Shown: positions 12,254-22,846 of the stretch, one piece after another
Layout of the letters: every line of letters begins with the position of its first letter
Position numbering within the stretch: position 1 is the stretch's first letter
DNA from: Chimonanthus salicifolius
Taxonomy: Eukaryota; Streptophyta; Magnoliopsida; Laurales; Calycanthaceae
Assembly: GCA_013350335.1 (NCBI GenBank)
Contig: CM023534.1
Location: 4,030,001-4,094,000 of the forward strand
Reading direction: 5' to 3'
Length of the DNA: 64,000 nucleotides
Program-made: the position numbers and the translations under genes
Notes under the pieces: generated by a model
Databases searched by the model: none
Seen by the model: only the letters and a program-made list of their open reading frames with translations
Told to the model about the DNA's origin: nothing

Positions 12254-13818
12254 TACACATATTATACCTTGTTAAAATCTTTTTCATTGGATAATCCTAA
12301 AATTCTCTTAATTATTTGCAAAATGAACAGTTCATGACTAAAAGGGTTGGTGGACAAAATATATGCACATTGCATTAGATTGCCTATGCTCCTCAGATTT
12401 CACTTAGATTGGGTGATTCCTATTCATCCAATTATTGATTAGCAGAAATTTATGGTCCATATTCACATTGATAAAGCAATCTCTGATCTATGTTGTCAAT
12501 CATGTGGGACCCCCTTAATTGACCATTCAACATCTTAAGAATCTAACCAATGGTTAGCCAAATAGGTAGTCTAGATAATTTTGATTTAGTTAGTCTATTC
12601 ACTAATTTGGATGCCCTTGTCTCATTAGCAGGGACTTTGCGAATCTTCTCTACTTCGATCAAATTTTTTTGGATGTCTTTTAAGAGACTTGCTTCTCTGA
12701 AAGAGTCAATTTGATTAAATGATCCTAACACCTACTTGATGAAAAACTAATGGATTGTTTCAGCAAACTGCAGCTGTTGTTTTCTTATATGCTGTTCTCT
12801 CTGCTGCTTTACAGCTAGCTTTGTTGTACCTTTGTTGGTTAATTGGATATCCATTGATCTGTTAGATACCAATTGACTGTACAATTTCTTTAATAAAATT
12901 TTGCTGTTATCTCTTAAAAAAGGCATAATGATTCTTTAAAAAAAATACAACAATCTGTACCTTTTCCGAAAGTTGCCCCCTTCACATCCAGTGTACTTTT
13001 GCTGATATTTCAAATAAAAAATTGTGTAGTTTTGTTGGCCAAACACCAGTCATCAATTTGCTCACTGAACAATAATAAAATTCCCTTCCATTCACATGGA
13101 TTTGAATAAAAACTTTTGAAATGCAGCTATCGAGCAATTTCCTGCAGGGAAATTAATTTTCCTTATAAGAGTTCACTTCAATTTCTTCTGCATGAAGGAT
13201 ATCTTCTCAAATGATGTAATATCTACTGCTGCTTATTGAATATCAGACTGTCTGCATGATGCCATTTTCCATATCCTCCAAGAAGCTGCGAGTCAGTTAC
13301 TTTTCTTCTCAAAGAGATGGGTTCTAAATCTTGTCTTTGTATTGATTAACAAATCCACCGGCTTAAAGCTGTCTCTCTTTCACACACACACACACCTATA
13401 AAACACGTTCTTTTTAATCAACTGCATTTATTATTATTATTATTATTATTATTTTGTTTTTTTATGACCAAGGTGTATTATAGTTGATTTGATTTAGAGC
13501 CAATTGATGCAATTCTTGTTAGATTTCATCCATGTTGAATGGTTAAATAGAAAGAAGGGGAAAAAAAAGAGAGACAATGCCAGTCAGGTCTCAACTATAT
13601 TCATTAGGTCATCATTCAAAAAAAAAAAAAAACACTATATTTAATAGGTACAGCATGTAATTTTTATATGAAGAAAACATCTATTATGGTTGTGTATGAA
13701 GGAATTAATACACTCCATTTTGTAACTGTTTATACTGATTTTGCTCTCTCAGGTTACACTAGTAAAGATGGTGAATGAGGCTACTGCTAAGATTCCTGGA
13801 TGGGATGATGGAAGATGA
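7061..13818 (+). CDS. Hydroxyproline O-arabinosyltransferase (HPAT/RDN1-like, GT95), 8 coding exons, complete
   Basis: Adds the first L-arabinose to hydroxyproline of extensins and secreted signalling peptides (CLE type) in the Golgi, using UDP-arabinofuranose. Coding exons: 7,061-7,495, 9,027-9,094, 9,221-9,422, 9,613-9,710, 9,814-9,883, 9,993-10,064, 10,261-10,374 and 13,753-13,818. All junctions are GT-AG and join in frame to 1,125 nt (374 aa), close to the usual family length of about 360-370. A type II signal anchor spans residues about 10-32. Family blocks follow: FHVALTATDAPYSKWQCRIM, then GYIVLNRPWAFVQWL, the EPDH acidic motif at residues 174-177, PAGFPFFYIKP, and IHYTYGCDYNLKGELTYGKI. 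The ATG at 7,061 was chosen because the frame is open upstream only through non-ATG codons and the anchor follows it directly. Intron 7 is 3.4 kb. Which paralogue (HPAT1, 2 or 3) cannot be decided by eye. Confidence 0.93.
12219..12250. repeat. (GA)n microsatellite in HPAT intron 7
   Basis: An uninterrupted GA run of about 16 units lies inside the long seventh intron. It is probably length-variable. Confidence 0.9.
13381..13454. repeat. (CA)n and (TTA)n microsatellites in HPAT intron 7
   Basis: A short CA run (about 13,381-13,395) and a TTA run of about nine units (about 13,428-13,454) lie 300-370 bp before exon 8. No function is apparent. Confidence 0.8.
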
Positions 13819-14300
13819 TCAAAGAAGAAAATAGACTAAAATATAATTTTTGGAGATACCAAGCAAGCATACAGGCCCCAAGAGAGATCGTATATACAGA
13901 AACCGGAGCAAGGTAAGTGCTTCCTATGGAGATGATGGAAATGGAAGGAAATGATCATTACCTTCTAGGAGTGCTTTCAAATAAAAGAAGTGTGCCCATT
14001 TGACCAAGTGAAATCAACCAGCATCTAGATCACACAACATCTATACTGATTTTTTCCTCTTCTGTGTTTTGTTTTCTTCTTAGGTTTTTGTTGTGCACAA
14101 CATTCATCAAATTTGACAGTTGCTTTTGCATGTTAAAACGATTCATCAGTTCGAAATTTGTGGGGTTTATGATTGTTCTTGTTTTTCATATTGCTGTCAG
14201 TTCAGGCACTTCGTTGAGGGCAATTTATGAGCGTGGAACACCTATAAGTGAACTTACCTTGGCGAGCCTTGTTATCATCTTAATAAAAATTCGATGATGA
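13819..14300 (+). other. Probable HPAT 3' UTR with a small intron and poly(A) signal
   Basis: After the TGA at 13,816-13,818, a near-consensus donor AGCAAG/GTAAGT falls at 13,912/13,913. A T-rich acceptor TTTTCTTCTTAG ends at 14,083, giving a 171-bp candidate intron in the 3' UTR. An AATAAA hexamer lies at 14,282-14,287, followed by a GATGATG run. The boundaries are predicted from consensus only. Confidence 0.5.
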
Positions 14301-14599
14301 TGATGATGTCTGGCACACTTGATTGTAACAATTAAAAGCACTATTCAGGCGCAATTGGATTCATGTACCTATGAAGGATGGGTATCTACTTGCTGTGCCT
14401 AGCCATGATTTAGGTGGTCCAATTTATTGGATAAGACTTGAATGATATGGGCATTAGATAGGCAGTTGACTTGTATGGAAAATAGGTTTCAACTTTGATG
14501 ATGATGATAAATGGATTGGGTTAGACTCAAATTTTAGAACCTTGAGGTGTCTTACATATTCCGAGGCACCTTGTGCAACAACATAAAGGTGAAAAGGAG

Positions 14600-14792
14600 G
14601 GATGAGGAGTGATAGATAGGCCAAACCAGCTAGATGTCTGAGATGTGGGAGGTCTTGAGTTCAAGTCACCTTCAATACATAAGAGACACTCCCTGTAGTT
14701 TTACCTGGTCTGTTTGGACAAGAAGTTTGCACATGTCCGAAGATTAGTCAGGTTCTCAAGAGGCCTGAACACCTTGGTCTTAAAAAAAACAG
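14600..14792 (+). repeat. SINE-like dispersed repeat, copy 3
   Basis: It shares GGTCTTGAGTTCAAGTCACC, GTTTGCACATGTCCGAAGAT, TTAGTCAGGTTCTCAAGAGG and the CACCTTGGTCTTAAAAAA end with the copies at 6,075 and 15,413. It ends in a short A run, as expected of a retroposon. The left edge is approximate. Confidence 0.55.
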
Positions 14793-15412
14793 TTAAATGT
14801 CTAATGCTGATCGTTCCAGTGGGTGTTCATCAACAGCTGTTGAATTACAAGCATTAAAAGGATAAATGGATGAATGATACTAAAAATTTCAGTAAGATGA
14901 TAACTGGCTTGAGCTTGGACTTGAATTTGGGCTTGGACTCTGATATGATGGCGGGGGTGGCAGTGGAAGTGAAAAAATGGTTGGGTGCACCTACGGCGAC
15001 TGCTTCATTCTCCCACCCGAAAAGACTTGCACCCTTTCAGATAAATAGGCGAATCCACAAAGTTTTGTTATGATATATCCATCCATACTACAAATGCTAC
15101 AAATAATAACAATTATAAATATATTGCACCACGATCAATTCCTTGACAAACTGTACATGTGGTTTGCTTAATTGCTGCTATCAACAAAGTGATTAATCTC
15201 ATAGGCCTGATCTCTACATACGTGCCTTGGCAAGAGCAAATTGCCCTCTTGGTTTGAATCTCACTCTCTAATTATGTCTTTTGAGAGGTGGCTCTCTTGT
15301 GGTTGTCATTAGGATGTTAGGTTAAAATAATATTATCAAATTCAATTATGAATATCTATTATAGCTATCTTACTTTAGTCATTCAATGCGATAATTAAAG
15401 CCATGTAGAACC

Positions 15413-15606
15413 CAAAGGGGTCAGAGTGATGGTCAAGAACCCTGCCTTAGAAAGCAGGAGTCTTGAGGTTGATTCTCACTCCACCTCAAAATGTCACTCA
15501 TTGCAGAGTTATCCAGTGTGTGTGGGTAGGAAGACTTTCTACATACCCTAAGGATTGGTTGGATGATCTAAGAGGCTTGAACACTTTGATCCTAAAAATG
15601 AAAAGT
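15413..15606 (+). repeat. SINE-like dispersed repeat, copy 4 (most complete)
   Basis: The head reads GTCAGAGTGATGGTCAAGAA, followed by a B-box-like GAGGTTGATTCTCACTCC, AATGTCACTC, CAGTGTGTGTGGGTAGGAAG, and a tail with CTAAGGATTGG, AGAGGCTTGAACACTTTG and an A-rich end. The spacing of the two tRNA-like boxes and the A-rich end suggest a tRNA-derived SINE. Confidence 0.55.
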
Positions 15607-17299
15607 CACGTAGAAGTGAATGTCGGTAGGAATAGTGGACCCTGAAATTGTTGTATACATACAAACAAGAGGGGACAAAGTCTCCATACTCATGGGTATG
15701 TGGCAGAGGATCATTTATCTACTTTATTTGATGCATATTTGTGTGGGAGACAACCAACCTTCTTGCTCACGCTGCCACAATTGCACCAGTCAAATATGGT
15801 CCATTGAAGTCCTTTTCTGCACTCTGCAAACCTTAGTGCGCCTAGTCTGTATGATAGACTGACCATTCTCAACAATCATCATTTTATGTAGAGTAGAGTA
15901 GGTGAAAATAAAAGATATATATGGCACCATGGAGTAAGAGAATGGAGTCCACATTCCTTCTCAATGCCATGTATCTGATTTTCAACTCATTCTGCTCAAA
16001 ACCATGTAGTTAAGAGCTCCTCAGTTGTATTCTCTGACAGGTCATTTGACACAGCCATGTGTGGTTAAAGAGATCATAAACTTCAGGTATTATGAGAGGT
16101 AGAGCGCTGATAATTTGGAGAAAAAGAAGGATATAGATAGACATGATAGATGGTGAGATGATCAAATATTTTGTTATATGATAGAGTCAAATGGAGAAGT
16201 GGAACTCGAAAAGTTGACCATGAATAGATATAATTTGTCTGTATTCTTCTCTTTTTCACCTTAGTGTGTGATTTGGTTTTCCCATGGAATCCATGAACCT
16301 GTCCTCGAAGGATCTGGATCCATACAATAGATAGCACTTACAATCAATGATTAGATCAATTATAAGTGAGTCCCATCATCGTGCACTAACAAAAGCAATC
16401 AAAATTAAATTTGACTAAAGACAACGAAAAAGGTGGGGGGAACACAAAACACTATGGTAGCCCAAGTCCCAACTAAGGGAGCTTGATTGCAACCTCTAGG
16501 ATTAGGATATAAGGCCTCAATATTATTGTAGAGAATTGTTAGCATGATAAGTTCATCAACATCAAAAGTTTATCATTATTATTATTATTTGGAAAGACAA
16601 GTGGGATGCAACTGTTTTATTAGATAAGAGATTACATATCATATTATGGAGATACCATATCTAATTATGCTTCTAAAAAAAGGATACTATATCTACTATA
16701 AAATCTACATAGTCCATGCTTAGGTCTAGTGGAGCATATTGGCCTCTGCCTCTAAGATTATATTAAGACAAACCTACTTAACAATGAAAAAGAACCTCAT
16801 TTAACAACTCCCGCTTGCTATCTCTTGTCACTGTATCAGACTACCCCTGTCTCTTCTTGAGTATGAAGACATTGGGTAAAAGCCACGGATTCGAACATAA
16901 ACTTTATCAATCATTATTATTATTCGTGTTGTTTTAATTTTATACAGGTTGATTTTGGGTCTCTCTTGGTTTAGATCTTTAGATAAGCTTGAGTTGATGT
17001 ATGAGTTTGTTCTAAAAAATAAATATTATTCTATATTTTTTTAAACAAATTCAATTAGAATTCAAAAAGCTTATGTAAAGCAGCTCAGCTGAAATACATA
17101 TATTATATTTCATTTTCTTTTAAAAAAATGCATATGTATAGACTAAGTTTACAACCTTTGATCTTTATTTAGCCTACCAGAGACTGGTCAATTAGCTCAA
17201 AGTTCAGAACTTGAATGGCAGTTGTCATTGAATGTGGATCCGGGTCGTGGACTCAATTTTCACCTTAATAAATGGACAAACTCGAGGAGTCTTTACTGC

Positions 17300-17446
17300 A
17301 TATTATAATGGAACAAGAGCTCATAGTTTTAATAGTTCGAATCTCATCCACTCTAAATGACAGCTACATATAGTTTTACTCAGTGTGTATAGAAAACTAG
17401 TCAGATATTCTAAAAAGCTTAAAAACACCTCGTCATAAAAAAATGA
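17300..17446 (+). repeat. SINE-like dispersed repeat, copy 5 (degraded)
   Basis: It retains TAGTTCGAATCTCATCCACT (B-box region), AGTTTTACTCAGTGTGTATA, CTAGTCAGATATTCTAAAAA and AAACACCTCGTCATAAAAAA. It is more diverged than copies 2 and 4. Confidence 0.45.
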
Positions 17447-18383
17447 TCAAAATAAAAGTGACCCATGAATAAAAGTGCCTCACAAGTGACAGGGTATGGT
17501 ATGTGCCTAGCTCAAAAATAAAGCTAAGTGGTGCACATGAGATGGTCTAAAGTTGAAGAAGATGGATTTAATGGTTAAAATAAACCGAAGGAATGGTCTA
17601 GTAGCAATGAACAGAAAAGACCCACATGGTCAACTGATCACAGACTGGAATGGTTTTGGGATTTTGGCAGCTGCTTTGTGGAATCCAGATAATGCACCAC
17701 TTTCATAGTGGACTGATAATTGTATAACAGGTGTAGGAAAAAGGGGAAACAGTTCCCATTATTCACAAAACCATAGAGAGATTCTTTCTTGCAAACGACC
17801 ATGCAATGCAATGTTGAGGAAGTACTTTGAGGTTCGACTCAAATTCTCTTCAATTGTCTTTAATTTTAAAATAATTAATATGGAAAGATTTAAACTTATC
17901 ATTATTATTAAATATCAAAATTTTATCTATTTAAAGTAAGTGTTTTGAGTTTTACATCTTAAACTGATCCTCAAGTACAGTCAAATAGAGACCCACAAGT
18001 AAAACCTGAATCAGTCACTCGGAGAAATTATGCTTAACTCGGCTTTCTTGGTCGACTCAGATGGTTAGAAACCCTTCTTAATCTAAGAGTTACGAATTAC
18101 GATTCCCTTGGATGATAATTGGGAACCATTTGGATTGTATTAAGGGAATATAAAATTTTAAATGTAAAAAAGTAGAGAAAATCATTTATGTATATGATGT
18201 CATTTGATAATATTTTTTCTTTAAAAACTGTCAAACAAAGTTCATATTCATGTAGAAAGAACAATGTGTAGAAATATTCATGTAGAAAGAATAAGGTATT
18301 GTTCTCCATTCTCAAAGTTTAATTGGAATGGACTTGTCTCGTTTCCTTTTACTTTCTTTTTTCATAAAATATCTACTTGCATC

Positions 18384-18702
18384 AGTTAAAACACATGAAT
18401 AGAATTCATATTTAAAATCGGCTTATTGAAGAGAGATAATTCATGTGTTTATAAATCACATAATCTCGTGATGTGAAATATTGCTAAACTCATCCTCAAT
18501 GCCTGGAGACACCCTGGCCCTCTCTCTCCACACATGGCTAGAGACATGAACCCAACACATCCCTTTGGTACCCCTCCTCTGATACCATGTTAAAATATAT
18601 AAGTAGAACTTCTTAAAAACTGACTTATTAAGGAGAGTGAACCCATATGGTTATAAATTTCATAACCTCAAGATCCCTAGGCGATTTGAGATATTGCTAA
18701 CA
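18384..18702 (-). mobile_element. TRIM retrotransposon (two ~110-bp LTRs, tRNA-Met primer site)
   Basis: Two direct repeats share the layout GTTAAAA, a TTATTGAAGAGAG/TTATTAAGGAGAG block, GTTTATAAAT/GGTTATAAAT, CATAA, and GAAATATTGCTAA/GAGATATTGCTAA. They lie at 18,384-18,489 and 18,588-18,702. Between them, abutting the right repeat, is CTCTGATACCAT (18,578-18,589). Reverse-complemented this is ATGGTATCAGAG, the classic initiator-methionine tRNA primer-binding site. The element therefore reads on the minus strand, with only about 98 bp between LTRs and no coding capacity. No exact 5-bp target duplication was found, so it looks old. Confidence 0.7.
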
Positions 18703-19739
18703 TCTTCACTTGATTTAGTGTATGGATCTCTCTCTCTCTGTATTATGATTATTTAAAATTCTCTGATAAAGTGATATGGAATATTTACTTGTTTCACGGT
18801 GAAATCCTAGTTGAGATAAAAGCCTAAGCAACTTGATTGGAGCCAAGTGACCCTAAAACAAATGGGTTTTGGACTTCTGTCGACTGTCAACCTAACCTTG
18901 AATTCAGAAGTTCACATGCTCCTGAGATGCTAAGATCTTGGAGCACTTCGGGCAGAATTTTGTGATATCTTTTGACAGTGCAAGAGAAATTTTTAATTGG
19001 AAAAAAGGAGGACAAGCAAATGAAAGCCAGAAACTAGCTTTCAAGCTAATGGAATTAACAAAAGCTTTAATTACTCAAGAGCTTGTACCACTTTTAGTTT
19101 TATATAGTAGAAATCACGTGTGTGTGTGAGAGAGAGAGAAGGGTAACCATCTTCCAGGGGATGTGTGACTGAGGAGAAGGGCCATTTCTGCGTACAGTGA
19201 ACCATCTTTTGGGTGGATTTTGTAGCAGAGCACAGAAAGGTGTTTAACCTTTAATGCCAATGAAGAATGGTTGTCCAAATTGCACACACTCTACTTCATT
19301 GGACAGTGTAAACAATGAAAAAACCAGCCTTGGTTAAAGTTGCCACAATCATATTTAACAGAGTAGGTTTGGTATTTCTGACTATTTATTTTTCTCTCAT
19401 TTATGTTATTGATGATTTTTAAAGAGAGGAATCCTTGTGATCCAACTTTAATAAAAATTTAAATAAAATCTAAATTTAATTTTCAAACCCAATAAAAGGT
19501 GTGCCTACTGTTTCACATGTATACAATCTCAAAATGGCAGTAGACTAAACTCACATTCTCTCTCTCTCTCTCTCTTCCAGTTTCCACTGACTCTCCGTAC
19601 CTTTCTTGTCTGGGTGTATATCTGTTGAAAAATTCTAAAACAAGCCCCTGATGAATCATGAGTGCTCTCCTGTATTTATGATTAATTTGAATTTTATATA
19701 ATTTTCTCTTTCCAATTTAATTTTATATTATAAATTCAA

Positions 19740-19915
19740 TAGAGTTAGAGTGATGGCTAAAAACCCATTAGAAGACATTGAGTTCAGTTTTTACTCTCTT
19801 AAAAGGGTCACTTCCATAGTTTTATCCAGTAAATATGGATAGGGAGGTTTACACATGTTTCAAAAATTAATCAGATACTATAATAGGTCTATACACATTG
19901 ATCTTAAAAGAAATT
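19740..19915 (+). repeat. SINE-like dispersed repeat, copy 6
   Basis: It starts GAGTTAGAGTGATGGCTAAA, has AAAAGGGTCACTTCCATAG, GATAGGGAGGTTTACACATG and ATTAATCAGATACTATAATA, and ends ACACATTGATCTTAAAAG. It has the same order of blocks as the copies at 6,075 and 15,413. Confidence 0.55.
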
Positions 19916-20083
19916 AATTTTATATTATGAATTTTTCTGTATTTTATATATTTTATATTTATTTTAATAAAATCTCGTAAAGAAAAGAGATTTACATCTC
20001 CTTTTTATATCTGTAATTTATAGGTTCTCATGTGGATTACAGTGGAAGATTTTTATTCCCAAGACACCCCTGTACTTGTAACT

Positions 20084-20099
20084 GTGTATATATATATAT
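20084..20099 (+). promoter_or_regulatory. Candidate TATA box of the aspartyl protease gene
   Basis: GTATATATATATATATG lies about 40-50 bp upstream of the chosen start codon (20,137). This implies a very short leader of 10-25 nt if initiation occurs about 30 bp downstream. A simple TA run could mimic a TATA box, so the call is tentative. Confidence 0.4.
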
Positions 20100-20136
20100 G
20101 AGAGGCTCTGTTTCTCTTCCGGCAAAGGCAGAGACA

Positions 20137-22846
20137 ATGGGGATGCAGATTCTCTTTTCCACCGTCCTCCTCCTGTCCACGCTGGCATGGGCTCAAGGCG
20201 GGCATGAATCAGAGCTCCATTGCGGGGCGGCGAAGCAACGGGGCTCCGACCTCCCTATCATGCACCTTTATGGCCCATGCTCGCCCTTGAAGCCGGCCAA
20301 GACCCCGTCGTGGGAGGAGACGCTGCTGGAGCTGGCAGCTAGAGACGAGGCAAGGCTCCTCTACCTCTCTAGCTTGGCCACTAAGGGCAGTAAGAGGACT
20401 TTCGTGCCCATTGCTTCAGGACGGCAGATACTTCAGAGCACCAACTACATTATTCGGGCTAGTGTTGGAACTCCGTCGCAACTCATGCTCATGGCCATGG
20501 ATATCAGCAACGATGCTGCTTGGATACCATGCTCCGGTTGCATGGGCTGCTCTTCCACAGTCTTTGCCACTGAGAAATCAACCTCCTACAAGAGCCTCGA
20601 CTGCCAAGCCCCTCAATGCAAGCAGGTAACCTCTGTTTTTTTTTACCAAAGTGTTCCCGCCTTCTAACGTGAATAATTCTTAGAGCATGTGTAAATCTAT
20701 TCTGTCCGTACTCTTAGATACAAAGAATGATCTTTTTTTATGTTGAGAGTGATTTGAATCCAAGACCTGACCAGGACTATCAATCTAACCCTCGTAGGTC
20801 AAACCCTCTCTTCTTTTTTGAGGAAGAAAGAAAATCATCTGCTAATTACTTCACTTCACATCACATGCAAATCAGCTACATTGCAATGAGAATATATAAC
20901 AATCGTAAACTTTTATAATAATATTTTTCTTTTTTGAAAAAAAAGAGAGATGGAATTTCTCTTTGACAAAATATGCTTCCTTATAGATTTTTTTTTCCCT
21001 TAAATCTCCTTCTCATGTTTTCATGAAAATGTACTTTATTGTTATTATTTTTTACTTTTGGACTAAACCCATGTTTAAGGCACCTATTTATAACGAAAAT
21101 CACCACCCAACCTCTGTTTTTAATCACTGCTGAGGTCTGTAAAAAACACCATTGCAATTTTTTAAATATTTTTTCTTTCATTTTTTTTCTCTCTTAGTTC
21201 CATCTTCAAAGGGTATTCGCAACAGATCCAGTTTCCATGTGAACATGAGTCAGATGACAAGGAAAAATCTACAAGACTAAACGATAGGCCCCACTGTTTT
21301 ATGTGAATCAAATTCCACCAGATTACTGTTTTTGTTTCTAATGCTTTGATGAATGTATTATTTCATTATTTGGACTATTCTGAAGTAAAGTTAAAAGAAG
21401 AACCCACCCGTGATCTTTGACAGTCTATATTTGAAAAAGATTATGACAATCTTGTACACTTGCCATTCTACACCTCTACGACTTGTGCCTATCAATCTCA
21501 GCGTGATTGATGAAGTTTAGTGGTCTCGTTGTCTCAAACAAGAGTATAAGTCAATGAAACATCAGTTATTAATCATTCAAAATGTTTTTTAATTTTATAT
21601 TAGAATAGACAGAAAAATAATTGATTTTAATGGATAAATAATTCAAAAAAATTATCATTGTAACTTATTTTATAAAATGAGGCACTTTTGATCACTTGTT
21701 TTTGTTAAAATTATATGAGATTTATTGTGATTTGTGAAAAAGGTACCTTAACCCATAATTTGTATTAAGATTTTGTTAGTACTATTTTCGAATAATGTAA
21801 ATTGAGATAAAAGAATATATAATTTTGTATTTGAAAAATTAGTCCAAATTCTACACATACTTTTGATAAAAAATAAAAAAAATCTAAGCAGAATCCACTG
21901 ACATAATCACGTGCAAAGTTCAATTCCACGTCCTACCCTTGAACCAGTTTTACAATTCTACGCATCATGCGGATATTAAAAAAGCGTGCTAATGTGCGCT
22001 GAATCTGCGATTGGCAGGTACCGAATCCGACGTGCGACGGCGGCCGCCTGCTCCTTCAACCTCACCTACGGGGGTTCCAGCTTCAAGGCCCGCCTTTCGC
22101 AAGACACGTTCACATTCGCCGCCGACTCCGTACCGGCGTACTCCTTCGGCTGCCTGCAGGCAGTGACCGGCAGCTCCATCCCGCCGCAGGGTCTCATCGG
22201 CCTCGGCCGCGGCCCCATCTCCCTCCTATCTCAGACCCAATCACTCTATCAATCAACATTCTCCTACTGCCTCCCCAGCTTCAAGTCCCTCAACTTCTCC
22301 GGCACCCTCCGCCTCGGCACCACCGGCCAGCCTATCCGCATCAAGTACACCCCTCTCCTCCGCAACCCCCGCCGCTCATCCCTCTACTACGTCAACATGA
22401 TCGGAATTCGTGTCGGCCGCCGCCTCGTCCCTATCGCACCGAGTGCACTTGCATTCGACCCTGCCACCGGCGCCGGCACCATCTTCGACACCGGCACCGC
22501 CATCACCCGTCTGGTGGAGGCCGCATACAACCCCGTGCGGGACGAGTTCCGGCGCCGTGTTAACGGCACTGTAACGACGCTTGGCGGTTTCGACACGTGT
22601 TACAACGGACCGATAGTTGCACCGACGATAACACTGCTGTTCAACGGTATGAACGTGACGTTGCCACCGGACAACGTGCTCATACACAGCACGGCCGGAA
22701 GCATCACGTGCCTTGCGATGGCCGCGGCTCCGACAAACGTGAACTCGGTATTAAACGTGATTGCCAGCATGCAACAGCAGAACCATAGGGTTCTCTTCGA
22801 CCTTCCAAATTCCCGCCTTGGTATCTCACGTGAGACCTGTACGTGA
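20137..22846 (+). CDS. AED3/APF1-like apoplastic aspartyl protease (A1B), 2 exons, frame disrupted at the junction
   Basis: A secreted pepsin-type (A1B) protease related to Arabidopsis AED3 and APF1, about 440 aa. Exon 1 is 20,137-20,625 (163 codons): a signal peptide (LFSTVLLLSTLAWA), a propeptide, NYIIRASVGTP and the first catalytic region. Exon 2 is 22,018-22,846: the flap (LTYGG), GLIGLGRGPISLLSQ, the second catalytic DTG (IFDTGTAITRL) and a typical end NSRLGISRETCT. Three oddities stand out. The first catalytic triad reads DIS instead of DTS/DTG. With the obvious CAG/GTAACC donor, exon 2 starts in frame with the family motif VPNPTC but must gain one base by about 22,046 to enter the long frame ACSFNLTYGG. 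Both exons are strikingly GC-rich against AT-rich flanks. A GC-AG splice after 20,621 would restore the frame but lose VPNPTC. It could be a pseudogene, a sequence error or unusual splicing. Confidence 0.8.

Larger units (their letters stand above)
14300..20080. other. Intergenic region between HPAT and the aspartyl protease
   Basis: No gene is recognised. The stretch holds four SINE-like copies (about 14,600, 15,413, 17,300 and 19,742), a 319-bp TRIM (18,384-18,702), TTA/ATT runs near 16,570, and short GA/CT runs near 18,730, 19,130 and 19,560. The short open frames lack domains and fall partly inside these repeats. Confidence 0.55.

Noticed and set aside
11340..13050. Possible large TIR element in HPAT intron 7 (GGTTTGTTTGGCAACC start)
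   Set aside because: The only candidate partner (GTTGGCCAAACACC near 13,034) matches poorly and no duplication flanks the pair.
20032..20136. Upstream in-frame extension of the aspartyl protease
   Set aside because: It would place a Cys-rich, TATA-containing stretch before the signal peptide. The ATG at 20,137 starts directly at a good signal sequence.
22376..22687. Antisense and alternate-frame open frames over protease exon 2
   Set aside because: Shadows of a very GC-rich exon, where stop codons are rare in all frames.
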